Assembly: GCF_035582795.1 (NCBI RefSeq)
Contig: NC_134373.1
Span: 16,576,001-16,640,000, forward strand
DNA length: 64,000 bases
Reading direction: 5' to 3'
From: Mycteria americana
Lineage: Eukaryota; Chordata; Aves; Ciconiiformes; Ciconiidae
Part shown: positions 12,001 to 27,000 of the stretch, piece by piece
Numbering within the stretch: position 1 is the stretch's first letter
How the letters are laid out: the number at the start of each line of letters is the position of its first letter
The notes under the pieces: model-generated
What the model saw: the letters and a program-made list of their open reading frames with translations, nothing else
What the model was told of the DNA's origin: nothing
The model's database searches: none
Position numbers and translations under genes: made by a program

Positions 12001-15000
12001 CAAGTAAAGGAAGGGAAATGTTAAGGACAACTAGATAAAGCTTAACTTTCATGAGAAGTCTTAACTTCTGCATTCTAAAATATATGCCATCATTCAACAT
12101 AAATTATGGATCGAGCATAGAATTAAGTTGAAGGGTGTGCTTTATGCCAGAGATTCATTTATATAAAAATAGTGGCCCTTTCCTAGCCTTACGATCAATG
12201 ACCATTTACAAAAGTGATCCTCCTCTTTTCTCTAGGAACAAATGCTTTATTCACAGGTACTATTCCTTTTGCCGAGGATAAAAAAAGAGTTCTGCTCCCA
12301 ATATGTCAATATATTAAATGCTGATTTATATGTGAGAAAGGAAATTGAGTCTCATACTAATTTAATTTTCTCTAATCTGTTCCTGCCAATAGCTGCAACC
12401 AAGAACATTTTCTCTTTTTTTATTTTTCCTTCACCAGTTCTTAATGGGAAATCTCTGACCTTCTCCCCTGGCCACTTCTCTTACTACAGCACACTTATTC
12501 AAGCCTTATCATTTCTAATGAAAATTAGAAATGCGTTCTTCTCCAAAACTGCTGTTGAGGCTGCACAAACCAGTCTTCAAAGCAAATGCATCAGCACTTC
12601 TAAGGGGTTTTACTTTAGCAATTAATTCTTGGGGGAAATACTGTATTAGAGAACCTGAACTGAAGGAGTCTGAGCTGTTTGGATGTCAGGTGGGCTGAGA
12701 CTTGCACCCAGTTGGGATGTGAGGTAGTTATGGTTGCCATGATATGGAAAAGTACACTGTGACAGAATAGTAGCATGGCTTTTTTTTCATGCCATATATT
12801 TTAACTTCAAATTGAATTGCTTCCATTTGAATGGCAACTTCCATTATGGTTTAAAAAATGTATTGGCTGGCAGAGGTCTATTTAGGGTGGGAACAGATGA
12901 AGCAGTATGCTGCTGCTGGAAAATCTGCAACAAAGGTAGTGTGGGGCACTGGCGGTGCCTCAGATATTGAGGAGGGCTGCGACAGCCGACCCAGAGCAAG
13001 GCAAACCCACTGCACGCTGCTGTTCTGGCAGCGCACACGACAGAAGCAAAGTGAAAAGGAAACTGCTGCTTAACTGCAAACTTTTGAGCAGTAAGAACAA
13101 AGTGTAGCATTTTTACCCATGCTTTGCTTACAGTGGTTTGCTCCCAAATGAAAAGAAAATGTGATATAAACTCCAATTAGTAAAGCAAGGGAATGAAATC
13201 TTATACAGCAAAATAACCTCTCAATGTGTGGCAGAACCACTGTTAACAATAACAATCACCTTTTCACTCCCCAGCCTGGCCCCCCCACAAACCGTTTTTT
13301 GGAGAAGATAATTTTGTAGGTTCCCTTTTAAAAAAAACAAACAGCAATGTCAAAAATAAATGTACATAAATACAAGAGAATAGGTCCGTTCCCTTTGTGA
13401 AAACAAATATTTGTATCACCATAATTTTGTGTTTGGTTGGGTCTCCGGGTAGCAAGGAAAGGGTTTTTTTAATCCCAGGGACATTTATAGATGTAGACTT
13501 CAATCATGTGAATAGGATTCTCATCCTGATCAGCTCTGTTTGTACTGCTCGGGCAAGCCTTTGCACTGCAGTACAGCTGCAGTTCGCACCCCTTCGGGCC
13601 GGCAGGGTTTACTCAGAAAGTTTCTCTGCAAAACTTAACTAACCTGAGTAGGAAGAAATGTTTTTATGTCCTAAATATGTATGGAATTCTGTTAACTATA
13701 AAAGGATAGCTTAAAAAGTAGTGTATAAGGAATAAGGGGACATAGGTACTTCTGCAGTATTGAACACCACGGCAGACTTGAGGAGATATGAGACATATAA
13801 GACCCCATCCAGACTGGATGTACCAGGTATTTGACAGCTGCGATTGGATTATCATACAAGGACCAGCAGTTAATTTTAGGGCCAGTCACAGGTCAGGTGT
13901 AGACAGAATCTGGGATCAGATTTCACCAGGATTTTAATTATGGCGCATAGTTACACGGGGCCAGTGCCCCCACAGTCTCACTAGTTTTGGGGCCATGCTG
14001 CCTGGCAAACATTTTTGCTCAATGCAGAATTAATTGTTAAACATCGGGGAGGTTTAATTTTGGTTTTAAGTGCAAAAATACATGATTCTCCTCCTTGTTG
14101 TAATCATTATAAAACCTGTAAAAAGGTAACATGGTCAAAGCCATCCTTGCTTTACCTCTGCTTCCTAGGTCTTGATTTCCCTTGTTTCCTGCCCGCTGCT
14201 GTGGCAACATAAGAACTGTCCCTCTGGGATGTCCAAGGGCAGCCTGGGTTGATAGCTAAGCACAGATGCCCACCTACCTTTAGGTACTTTAATACTGAAT
14301 GCACTTGCCTGTGATTCCTTATACGGTCAGCAGAGAGAGAGACTCCTAGGGCTTGATTCTTCACTTGGCAGCCTGTAACGAGCCCAGGGTAACGCCATGC
14401 CTGACTTGGTTTAAGCAGGATGGATTCAGGCCAGAGCATTTATAAAAATGACAGTAGCAGACTTCAATAGCTGAATATTTGCACTTGCTTGGAGCCTTAC
14501 GATTTTTGTTTGCTTGTGATTAGAAAAAACCCTGAAATTTCACAATTTCCTTTATGAGGAAAAAAAGGAAAAAACATTTCACCAAAACATTTAATATTAG
14601 CAGTACCAAAACATTTAGTTTTGCCTAGTTTGTTAAACAAAAATCTGGGCATGCTATAGGTAAATTAATTAAATTTTGTATACAAGTTCAAAACACAAAG
14701 GAAATTAAGGTTTTTGCATTCAAAACCTTACTGAAAATGCTTTACGAAACATTTTCACCTCCACAACTTCACGAGCTGTTTCTGAGCAGCTGTATTTCAG
14801 TTTTCTTTAGGCATTCTTATCTGACTGCAGTGTTAACGGACAGCATTACCCAGCTGCTCTCTTTTTCCTGGACAACTGCACTGTGGCTCCACTTTTTTAT
14901 ATTTTGGCCGACATGGGGATTTGTCTGAGGTTGTGAAACCTGAACAGATGAGAAAAAACTTACTGCCACATCCTGAGGGGAGAGAATCCTTGACAGAGAA

Positions 15001-18000
15001 GGGGAAGCTGTAATACTGAGAAGCAGAAGCCCGAGTACATGATGGGGTGAATGAAGTCCTGTGTGTAATGACGGAGCAGCTTTTTCTGTTTCACAGCTTC
15101 TTCTGTTTCACCTCCAGGCCTGGCATGGTACCCTGAGCATTCTGTTTGGTTTATGTTCTGGATCCGTATTTTCTATTTTTGTTATTCTTTTTGTGGCTAT
15201 TATTTCTTACTGTGGTCTGGGGCAGATACAGCACAAGATTTGTCAGTAGCAGATTTAAATCTCTTCCTGAATACTGGGTGCAGCCTGAGATTTTTAGGGT
15301 GCGGATAAAAAGCTTCCCAGTGAGTTGTACTTTTTAAAATGAAGACAGGAGCAAAATCTTCGCTGGTCAGCCAAAAATCCAAGGCGGTGTTTCTCTGTCA
15401 TACTTCCATGTGCTGTGTGGCTTTCACTTTTAATTAATCCAGTCTGTTTGGTTTCTGTCAGAAGTCTATAAGCTTCTCTGTTAATTTGCTGATGAATCCC
15501 CTACTGAGTTATAATTATAATCTTCATTGTGATCCTTCTTACGATGACAAAGGAGATAGGATTTTGGCATCAGCATAACCTGACATCAGTAATATTGTAA
15601 ACGTTAGAATGAGCTCTTATTTTCTTTCCTTTTAAGTATTTTATAAACACCTTCAAAATTACAAAAACATTGTGATGATTAAAGAAGTGATTGATAGGTC
15701 AGTGTTTACATTAAATTATCCCCATCACAGTTGCTTCATGGGTGGCATATGAATAGCAGGCAATTAACATTTTCTCTATATTACAGGTACTGTAGCTGTA
15801 GTCCTTACATCCAAGCAGGAATCTGTCAGGAAGAATGAGCCTTTTCAGTTTTCACCACCTCAGTGCCTGTGAGCTGCTGAGATCATCTCAAGCAGCTGGG
15901 ATCCATTTCAGAAGACTGAAGCTGAAGATGGCTTGACTCCTTCCTCTCTCCCTCTGCAGCAGGCATTTCATGCTAACCAAAACGAAGCCTACAATATGAG
16001 TTATGAATCAAGTGAGCTTAACTTGCCTAGGAGCACTGGAGTATTACTGGAAGGTCAGAGCCAGTCCCTCTTCTGGTTTTATTAACACCCCCTGGTGCTG
16101 GAGAGGTTTTTCTCATGTTAAGAGCTAACTTATTTGGGCCTTGCAGCCTGCCCTAATGCTAATTTTTGATTCTGAGGTATTTTCACCTAAGACACAGTAT
16201 CGCCCAGACAAACTGACATTTAAGGAGCTCTCTTATAGAAGTAGGGAATGTAGTATCATAACATAAGATGTTATCCATCAGACTGAAAGGTGAAATTCTC
16301 ATATGGGCAGCTGCAGGATGGTTTTTACTGTGCTTGTCATTACCATCATATGAAAGGTTTACATTTCATAAATGGTAAGTAAAACAGCTGTTGAATCACT
16401 GACCTATTGAATCACAGAATTGCTGAGGCTGGAAGGTACCTCCAGGGATTGTCTAGTCCAAACCCCTGCTCAACGCAGGGTCAGCTGGAGCAGGTTGTCC
16501 AGGACTGTATGCAGTCAGATTTTTAATACCTCCACGGATGGAGATGCCACAAGCTTTCTAGGCAACTTGTTCCACTGTTTGACCACTCTCGCAGAAAAAA
16601 AAAAAATGTTTTTTCTTATACTTAAGTTGAATTTCCTGTATTTCAATTTGTGCCCATTGACTCTTATCCTCTCATTACATACAAGCTCCTCATTTTCTAG
16701 CACAGAGAAGTGTAACCAAGGGAACTGTGCTTATCATTACTGTTTCATAAGACATAACTGTATTTAAACATAAAATTGCATCTCTAGTCTGGAAAGGAAC
16801 TGCATAGAAGAGGCAGTGTGGCTGGTGAATGGATTTCCCTAATTTTCAATACTATTCCCAGTGTTCAATATAGGCTTTTCCAAAGAATCCATCCTCCTAA
16901 CTCGTGAATGCATGCTGGCCCCTGAGAACCCAAGTCTTGTAGGCTGCAGCTAAAAACCACACTAAAGAGTGCCAGGAGGCAGCTTGGGGCACTGACCTAC
17001 ACTGGTTGCACTGGCCAACCATTAGCCAGGTCCCCAGTTTTTTCTGTGTGAAGTGCTCTCGCCCAGAAAATTCCCAGCCTGGTTTAGGCAGAGGCCAGAG
17101 ATAATTTCCACTGGGTATTTGGGTGACCCCCCATGGTTTGGGAGCATAAACAGGTCTGCAGCATGGATGTGAGCTGTGTGGAGCCAGCTCAGGAGAGAGC
17201 TGTTTCTCAGGAGAGAAACAAACCCTTGTGCAGATGTAGCTGTGGGACCTTACACTGAGCATTTTGCAACTTGACTGTCTACCTTATTCTCCTAAAAAAT
17301 ACACTCTTAGGACAAGAAAAGCATGTCTCAGTAACAGTTTTGTAGATTTTAAATCTACAAAAATTTGTAACATGTAACAGTTTTGTATGTTTTAAATATG
17401 CTCAAAAGCATTGATGTTGACCTTGTGCCCAACTACGGCTCTTCAGACTGAGTAACTGATACACCCTGCGTGATCTCTCATCATTTTTACCTACTTAACT
17501 TCACCATCATGTCTGAGACTATGCAAATATTTCTGTGTGCTGAAATCTCAGACACACCAGGCTGCTCTGAAGGAGCAGGGATAGCACAGCTCCCCGTAGG
17601 TTGGCGCAGCTGCTTGTGAAGGCTGAGATTTGATATCAAAGCTGGAGAATAAACACCATGAGGTCCTGCAGCACACAGCAACCTCCAAACAGAGACTCCA
17701 GGCTTATGTGGGGTCCTCACCAACCTGAAACCGAGGTGGGAGACCAGCCTGGGCAGCGAGGTGGCCTTGTCCACCAGCCAGGCAGGCAGCCTGGCAGGGT
17801 GCTGGGGCCATGGGGGGCATGGGGAGCTTGGCCCCATGGAGCTGGGCTGCCTCAGCAGCCCACCAGCAGTGAACCAGCAGTGCTGTTTGCCTGCTAGCAG
17901 GGCCTTCTGCTGGAAAGTCCACCCAGATGCAGGCTGATGCCTTTAACCCTTAAGACATGGCTGGTGATCTGTTAGGTCGCACTACTGCAACCAGCAGGAA

Positions 18001-21000
18001 GGGGAGGAAGCAGGTACCCCTGTTAGTCCTAACCAGGGGCTGAACTGGGCCCACGCACACTTGCTGGTCAGGGGGCAAGTGGGAAGGAGGACTCCTGCCC
18101 CCTGGCATCCGGGAAAACAAAGTGACCCTTTCCCACACAACACCAAATGAGAAACATCTGGTGGAAAATGGTTCTCCAGAACTGCCCAACCACAGTGCTT
18201 CAATGGGAGACAGAGAACAGCAGCGCTTTGCTGCAAGGAACAGTTTTCACAGAGTAAGGGTACAAATGCTTTGAATCAAGGGAGACAAATAAAACATAGT
18301 GATTTATGGTGTTTTGCACAATGATATAGGTGGGTTTCCCCACTCCCCAAAAAAACCCCCACAAAACAACTTCGTACATAATGCTTATGCACAACCAGGG
18401 TGCTTCTCTGTTACGCAAATTCAGCAAACCCCAAGTCCTAGCTTAGACATCAGAAGGAGTCTGGGACAGTGTCTCTGCACTGATCTTTTTGGAGAGGTGA
18501 AAAGAGAAGATAAAAACAGTGAAAGGTTTATTTTGACATCTTCAGTAATGTTTTAAATTTGAAATGTTTTCATTTTAACTCATTAAGCTTACTGAGAACT
18601 GAAAACCCACCAAATTCTTATATTTAAGTTTTTTTGGATTGCTGGCAAATTAAAACCCGATATTAAGGAATCAGTTATTCAACATAAAATGCAGTCACCA
18701 CAAACTATTTGCATTACAGTAGATACAACTGGTCTCACTTTGCAGTTGCCACGGGCAGCAAAACATCAGGGGCAAAATCTTTAGTGGCTCTTTATTGTGT
18801 GAGTGACTTGAGCTTGCGAGAAACCTACCTCTCCTGGTTTGCCTAAGGCATCAGAATACCCCAGAGCCAGCATCCAGTACAACCAGAATGTAATTACACC
18901 GTGGAAGCACACTATCTGGCACTCATATTGACAGTCAGAGCCTGAAAACAAGTCTTGCACTCAGTTTTTCTGGAAAGCACAAACAGTAATCTAGGAGGAA
19001 GAGTATCAATTTAATCAATTTCATTGTGGAAAATATAGACAAAGTAGAGAAAAGATAGACTCTAAAGGCTTAGAGACATTCGTATCAGAGTCATAGATTC
19101 TGTAAAAATGAGTTTTAACACTATTCTTACTTTTGATCTTGCTAGGAGTGAGTTTGAAGAAAACTCAGGCCCTAACCCCTCCAGGGATTTGGGGAAAACC
19201 TCTGGCATGCAGGTGAAATGTAGTAATAACCTAACAGATTTTAGTTGGAAATTATAAATGGCAATCCGACTTTACTATAATTCCACTCCTTCTCTTATAA
19301 CCTTTCTTGCCTATTGCCAAAAATTTTCAACCTGCTTCTTCAGAAAAAAGCATTTAGTAATTCCCCAGAGCAGGCGGCAAGGAACTACACCTCCGTGTCA
19401 GCAGGGGGAGCCTGCATGCCAAAAATCCCGTTGACTCCTCTAAGAACTCGGCTTTCTTGGGGGTTGCAAGGAGATTGAAAGCTGAATTGACATAATTTCT
19501 CCTCATTCCTGAAAGAAAAGGAAAAACCTGCTGCCTGCCTTTGCCTCTGGAGGGGAAGGCTAGCCTGTGGGTACACTGTTATTCCGGGATATTGCTCTGC
19601 CACCCCGCTGGCTCAGCCCCTCTCCTCAGCCGTGTTTTCACTGCCTCCAGCTCGGCTCCATTCAGCTGGCCTCGTCTTTCTTGAGTGTAATGTCTCAAAC
19701 TGGACACAGTCCCAGCTAAGCTGGGCAGATGTGCGTGGGTTTCCTGCGCCTTACCAGCTGCTCTCCAGGCACAAGTGCAGGTGCGGCGTGCCCTGTGTCC
19801 CCGTCACCCAGAAAGATGCCATCGCAGCGAGTAGCCCACAAACCTGCACCGTTTCCAGGATTTACCAGACACGTGCTTACATGTACTTCTTGCTGTGTGC
19901 ACAACATCTGCACTAAAGGTGCACCTTAAGCTGAGAGCAAACACTTCAGGTTTCTTTTTTTGCTTCTGAGTGGTCATCGGATCCCACAATTCCTTTAAAT
20001 GTATTAAAATTAGTCACTCTGTAGATTGCTCGGAGCCTGCTAATCTTCTCTGGCTATACAAGACCCATGGAATTACATTGGTTCACAGGTTGGGTGAGCA
20101 CTGAAAAACCTGAAAAATCCTGCCACTGTTGCCAGAAAAATTAGCAGCTACACCAGATGAGAGCTTTTTAAACAACATCCTTCTGGCCTGCGCAGCTCAC
20201 AGGAAAATGAATCCCTTTTCAGATCCATATGCTTGCTGCAGTATTTCCTGTGTTTTTCTGGTCACATTCACACACATAATTCATGCGAGTGTTCAGTCCT
20301 AGCTGCGGGCCTGAAAGGATGTGGTTGAAATCTTCAGACTGCTCATGTTCTTGTCTCTATGCCAAAGCTCTGGTGGATGGTTTTGGGAACTCTGTGTTCC
20401 TGCTAAACTGGGCAATGTCGCATCCCAAGGGGTGAAGGAAGGGAGAAATTATGGAGGGGAGGAGAACCACATGGCCTTCTTTAGAAAATTTTTGCTTTTC
20501 AATAAATTCAGACTAATAGGCATCCAATTCAAAAAGAAAAAAAAGCAAATCATAACAAAATCAGACAACATCCTTACCACAAGAAACCCAACACAGATGG
20601 TCCCTGAGTATCAGAAGCAAGTTTTCTCTTAGCCTTATTTTGGTCTAACCGCGGAAATAAGGACCACGTTGTTCAGAGACAGAGATCACAAAGCTAACAT
20701 GCTACTTGGACATTTACTTGGGTCAGAGTGAAACCTGATGGTAGAAAGTAAAATAACTAGTGTCAAGCTACTGCCCCTGGAAGAGCAGCTTGTGGGCAGG
20801 AGCTGCTCTTGAGGAAATGGTCACATTTTTCAAACCTCCCAGCCCTGATCCCAGAAGTGAGTGCGGGTGGCGGGAGCTCTGCTGACGGGCTGCGAGCCTG
20901 CACCTACTTACGCATGCTTGCAAGGACCAGAACAGTTGATGGAGTCTTAGCTGGAAGGTCGTGGGATGGTTTTGCTGTACCAGTCACTGCTCAATGCACA

Positions 21001-24000
21001 GTGGTGCCATTCACGCTATACAAATTCACTACAAACCTTGGGCTTGCCTGTAGCTTGTCATGCTGTCTTTTGACAGCTTTGACTTTTGGGGGCGGAGATT
21101 TTTATAAACGAACTCCGACTTTGTGGAGAGGAGACATTAATAGACATAGAGGAACCGTAGAAACATGCGGTTAGATACAAATGCAGGGAAGGCTTTTCTT
21201 GAAAGGGTAAATTAAATGAGACATGAGCCCACATACTATGGAGGCTTTTTGGAAAAATACTACTTAGAGAGGTACCTCTGTAGTTATACCTGTGTACTTG
21301 TCATTACACTGTACCTATCTCTATCTCCAGAGACCCCAATATAAACTGAGCGAGCTCCCGCACTGTCTCCCCACATGCCAGACCCCCTGCAGTGCCGTAG
21401 GAGGAGCGTGCTCTCCCCAGTGGGGCTGACTCGTGGCACGGAGCTGAGGAGGGGTCAGGACCTGACAAATGCACTTGCCCCCGCTGTACTCACCATCCTG
21501 CAGCTCCTGTCCAGGAGGTGTCAAACGCTAAACAGGAGCAGCAGTGGGAGTAGGCAGCGCCTGCTCCCATGTAATCTAATCCTTCATTTGGTCACCTTGC
21601 TTGGGATAAAATTCAGGATTTTAAATGCTAGAAAAGAAATGAAGGGGCAATTATTATTTATTACAATAGGACTCGGTGGAGTCAGTGTCTGCCATGTGGC
21701 TTGATTGTTAACCTCCAGTGTAGATCATACAGCTACAGCCAGGAAATAAAATTTAATGCCCTGCCAAATGACTGGCTTCATAAGAACCTTACATCTTCTC
21801 CTACAAAAATATTATCTTTTCTTCAAAAGCTGTTTCAATTCAGAGTACAACACTGCCAAAACCTTTGGAATTTCACTATAAATATGTCTTATGATATAAA
21901 GTAACCAGAACAACACATGTTGCCCTTCCTGGGCTTTCTACTTTATATTTTAAAATCAGTACTAAGTCTCCCACATTCTCTTTCTATAATATTTTATGGT
22001 GTTATCTCTTAAAAGGTTGACTTTTTAATGTCATCTGTTACTGCTTAGAAGCAATTAATAATACTGTGATGTTTACACTGCTCTATATTTAGTACAACAA
22101 TACTTAATAACACTATTTTCAAGTCATAAATGCTGTTTCATGGATGTTTGTAAGATTACCCTTCTATCATAAAAATAAACTCGTACCCTTAAAAAGAGGC
22201 CAGTTCAGTATTCATTGCATGAAGATTAGAAAGAACTATCAGATATGCAGACTTCATGCTGAACCAAATGAAGTCAGTGGAAATACTCCCCTAGACTTTG
22301 GTCTGAGTTGGATCAGGCCCTTAAACCACACGTGGTAATTTAGGGGCCGATACTAGTGCTCGGTGCAATCTTTTCTTTTTCACAAGCCAGGTAATAGTGG
22401 CAGATGACAAGTTATAACACAAACATCCCAGTTTTGCTGTAGAGCAGATGTCAAGCTTAATCTCCACTGAACACCTCGGTCTCTCTAACAGTACTGTGGT
22501 ATTTATTGCAGCCAAGGCCAGAGCCATTTTGAAGCAGAAGCCGCCAGCTGTGTGAAATGAAACCTATTCAAAGCTGCCAACAGTAAGAAATTAAATACAG
22601 ACTGCGGCAGCATCTGCCAACTTTTTGGGCAGTAGCAGAACGGTGGCAGCCAACTGAACTTGAGATGGCAGCAATCTAATGTATCCCATTCAACAACCCG
22701 GTGATTCACTAATTAATTTAGCTCCTTTTTTTTTCTAAATTCTATCTACTCTCATCATACTACTGTACAAGTCTAAGGAAGGAGAGAAGAGGGTAGAGAG
22801 ACTGAGAAAAAGAGACCAAGCACTGGGAGGTAGCATCTTGAAAAAGAATGGTATCATAGCCAGGAAATTTGTTCAAGGCCATACTACATGAAGTGGTGTG
22901 GTTGCATCAAGGTGCAGTCTGACTAAGATGTGAGTAAGAATGGTATATAAATGAAGAGAAGAACTAGTTTTGAAACCAAAGCTCCACCTTTCTTTTGTGA
23001 ACTGGTTAGGCAAAAGGAAAAAACATAATGATACAAGATTGCAGCATGAACTTTCTTTTCCCAGTGCTTCAGGAGGTCCTGGCAGCCGTGGGACTTCCAC
23101 CCATGAAACTAAATGCACTGATGGTGCTTTGTCACATCACAACACATGACCAAACATGAGCAGTGCACACGAATGATGAGGTAGAGCTTTTGCCTTCTGT
23201 TACCCAAGAAAGAACATATTGAGATAGATCTTCTACCTAAAATGAATGGATTGAAGAATGGGTGTCACCAGGCTGAGGAAAAGATGCTGCTCCAGGAGCA
23301 CCACAGCTCCGCTAAGGGATTAGAGGAAGACTCGGCCCCAACCTCAGGGATTGCTTCAGCTACTGGATGGTGCCTGCTTTTATGGAGCAGTCCTAGCCAT
23401 CCGCCCAGTATTTATCACAGCCCTTTAGCCCACTAGAAAAGCAAGGAGGTCTGAAATACACATTCAGGACTGAGAGGATAGTTGAAAACCATCTCCTTCT
23501 CTTGTTCTGGCCTCGTGATCATGTGCAGCACAATCACATTAAAAAAAAAAGGTAGGTGCTTTGTCATCATTGGAGAGATTGTGAAAATGTAATATCCTGA
23601 GCCAAAGTGACTTACCCACATAAGAAAATCTGACTAAGCACCAGCTCAGTCTGTGAATTTGGACAAACCTAGGCTTGATCTTCAGTAAACTGTGTAAGGT
23701 ATTACACAGATATTAAAACTGTGTAGGCTAATATTAATTTCCTAAAAATTAAATCTAAGCCAGTGTATGAAGCAGAAATCACACAAAGATACAGTATTTT
23801 TCTTTGTAGTATAATATGATGTTCCTTGGTCTTAAGCTGATGTGTTTAGTTAACGCTAGAAGCTCTTCACAGAGTTTGCTGTATAAGAGGACAGCCTGTA
23901 AAATGATACAAGTTTCTGTAGTCACTACTTAAGACTTACAAACTTCATTCCTCTGCCACTTGAAGTAAATTCAGCCTGAGATTTTTGTTCTGCGACGATT

Positions 24001-27000
24001 CTCGTGGGCTCCGAACTCAGTGCTTACCGCACTAACAATAATCCTTTATGTCTCCAGACTCTATCCATGTTCCTTGTTAACCTTCAGTCACAAAGTAATG
24101 AGATGCATCAGACATCATCAAGCTGGCCTAAGGGGTTACAAATTTGGATGACGGCCACATACTGTACTAATTGCTTCTAATAAATTACATATTTCAGGAG
24201 GGACATCATGATTTTAATCATTTATTCTGCATGTTGTTTCCTTTGGAGAGAAGAACAAGCAGGCGCTAAACAAGCTGAGCATCAGAAATTCATGGCAGAA
24301 GCTAGAAAGAACTCATTTAATATCAACCATCATTGTAAATACTAGAATTATGCATGTATCAAATCCCCAGGTCTGAACACCTTGGGAACAGCCAGTGAGT
24401 CCTGGTTGTTTTAATGAGTCAAACCAAAATGATGTCTTTGAACATTCCTCAGATTTATAACAGCTCAGATTTCACCCCTTTTCAGATGTTGTAGCTGGGG
24501 CCTAGCTCAAGAAAAAGTCTTTGTTTCTATGCAAAGAAAAATACATTAAGAGGGGAATTTAAAGGATGTATTTCCCAAAAGGCTGAGAGGGAAAACAGTC
24601 AAACGTACCTTTCACCTCTGTGGGCACAGACTTTAATTATGGTTTGATGGCAGCTAATTGCAAAGGTGGTCCAGTGAACACAGAAAGCTGCGAGAACTTT
24701 CTTTAAAGCCTGCTGAAATTAGTAGGATCTTGATGCTGATCTAAATAGCCTCCTGCAGGGTGAACTAGGATGAGCGAAGGTTTCCTATTTCCCTGACCTC
24801 TAGCACACCCACACCAGTGGACTCAATGAAATGCTCAAACCACTTGGGAATGCACTTCCTTCACTGGGGGAGACCTTGATGGTATTTAAATAGCTGCTAG
24901 TATTACTAGGAATAGCTGGGAGATAATGTGGAGACTTGGGAGCTCTAGGGAATGATGCAGGTTTGGGAACAGGTCAGGCTGTCTTCTGTTTGTCTTTGTA
25001 AACCTTGTTTCCTGTCACTTCAGTCTGCGTTTCCTTTCAAGGATGAGCTGATATACCGAACAAAATGTGACTATCTGGGTAAAAGGAAACCTGCCTCAGC
25101 ACAAAGTATGCCTTGGGATGGAAAGTTGCAGTTGTAGCTCTGAGACTCAAATGTGCTCTTTTGATTTTCTAGTAGTAATGAGATGCTAAGGAACCAGCAT
25201 TACCTGAGATAAGTGCAATCTGCTTCTGTCTTAACAGTCTAAGCTGCCTTCCACTTGGTCCTTCTCTACCTGGGAGGGTTATCATCCCATTTTAGACTTG
25301 TCTAGTGAGTGTGAGGGAAAAAGGGTGAGAATCCAGCAAGGCTTCCAGGGGCTCCTCTAACCCACCGACCAGGATAATGAAGGTATCTCTAAGAATGCTA
25401 TTTGTGGATGGATGAATGGATGAATGAATGGATGGATATTTGTGCCACACCAGTTGGACTTCTACTTTGTACAGAGGAAAAAGACCAAAGGATTTTTCTT
25501 GGTTTTGTCATACAGAACAAGAAGCAGATCAGTAAATAGGAGAAACAGGCCTTACACAATGACAGTTGACTGGAAAAGATTGCTCTAGGTAAAACTCGTG
25601 ACTCTTCAAATTGAGAAGCCTTCCTCTGGTTGCTTTTATGGTGTTTTTCATAGGGAGGTTCAAGCCAACCTCCACACATGAAGAAGAGGAGCTTAAAATG
25701 AAAGAAAGTGATGGAGGTTCAAGATTAGCATATTAGAGCATTGGAAGTTATAGAAGGATGAGAGAATTTGAAGCTCAGACATAAAAGCCCAAGAGTAACA
25801 GAAGAAAAAAGTGACACAAACAGGGGAAATAGAGGTGATGAATCCTCAGTTAAGAATGTTGCTATATCTAGAAAACTATGTGACAAGAGGTAAATCACAA
25901 CTTACTGAAAATATGATGGATTAATTTGGTGCAATCTACATTGCATGCTACATAAGAGTGTGGAATTAACAAACACTGGTGTAGGGTTAGGAAAAGAAAC
26001 ATTTTTGAAAGCAAAATGGAAAACCTCTTTGACATCGATTAGGTTTGGTAATGTAATACTAACAAGAACACTGCACTGAGCCGTTATCTGGTTTGCTGTC
26101 TGATTTGCTCTCCAGATTACCACTTAAATCAATAGCTCTCACATTGATTTTTCCAGCACACTGTATTCCAGTAAAAAGAACAATGCTCTGAGATGAGTCA
26201 GCTATTTGGTCTGTCTGTAGGGACTCTGGTGCATTTTCGTTTAGGAAAATAAAAGCGGGAGCCAAAGTACACACAAGTATATAGTAATAAGAACCTGCCT
26301 GTTGCACCATAACATGACACTGGCTCTGCAGACACATGGGTTTGCTTCAGCTTGCTGCAGCAACTACAGACCCGCCTTGAGCTAGAGCAAGCCATTGTAA
26401 GGATGGAAGCAAAATATTTGGGGGCAATGTTAGACAAATAATAATAGTACCGTCTTTCAGTTTATGTGACTGAGGGGAAAAATATGCCCACATTTAACTA
26501 AGAAGCTGATCTCCATGTATTTACCATGACATGTAGAACATCAGCAATACTACATTTTCATTTATTTCAGATATTTTCATGTATTTGCAAATTCCATGTA
26601 ACATGTACTATAGTCCTGGGACTGTAACTGGTCATCACTATTGTCTGATGCTGCTTCCACTCATTTTAACCATGTTAACAATTTCCAATTTTGTTTGTAA
26701 TCACATCATGCAGCTTCATTTACTCTTGCCTTCTCTCTTGCTTAGCCATGAATTCATGAAACTAGCAACTCTTCTCTCACACAGTTTTGTAATTATTTCA
26801 AGGAACTTGCAAGAAATGCAGCAAAAAATGTTTTCAGTTCAAAGAAGAAATAATAATCTTGATTATTATAACTCTTGAGAGCCACTTGGAGATTTGGAGT
26901 CAGGCTGAAGCATGACTTTGCCCACGGTTGCTCTTGACCACCTCTCTGCTGCAGGCATAGAGCAAAGCTTGTGCCGTGGCCCCTCGTCTCTCCCACAGCT

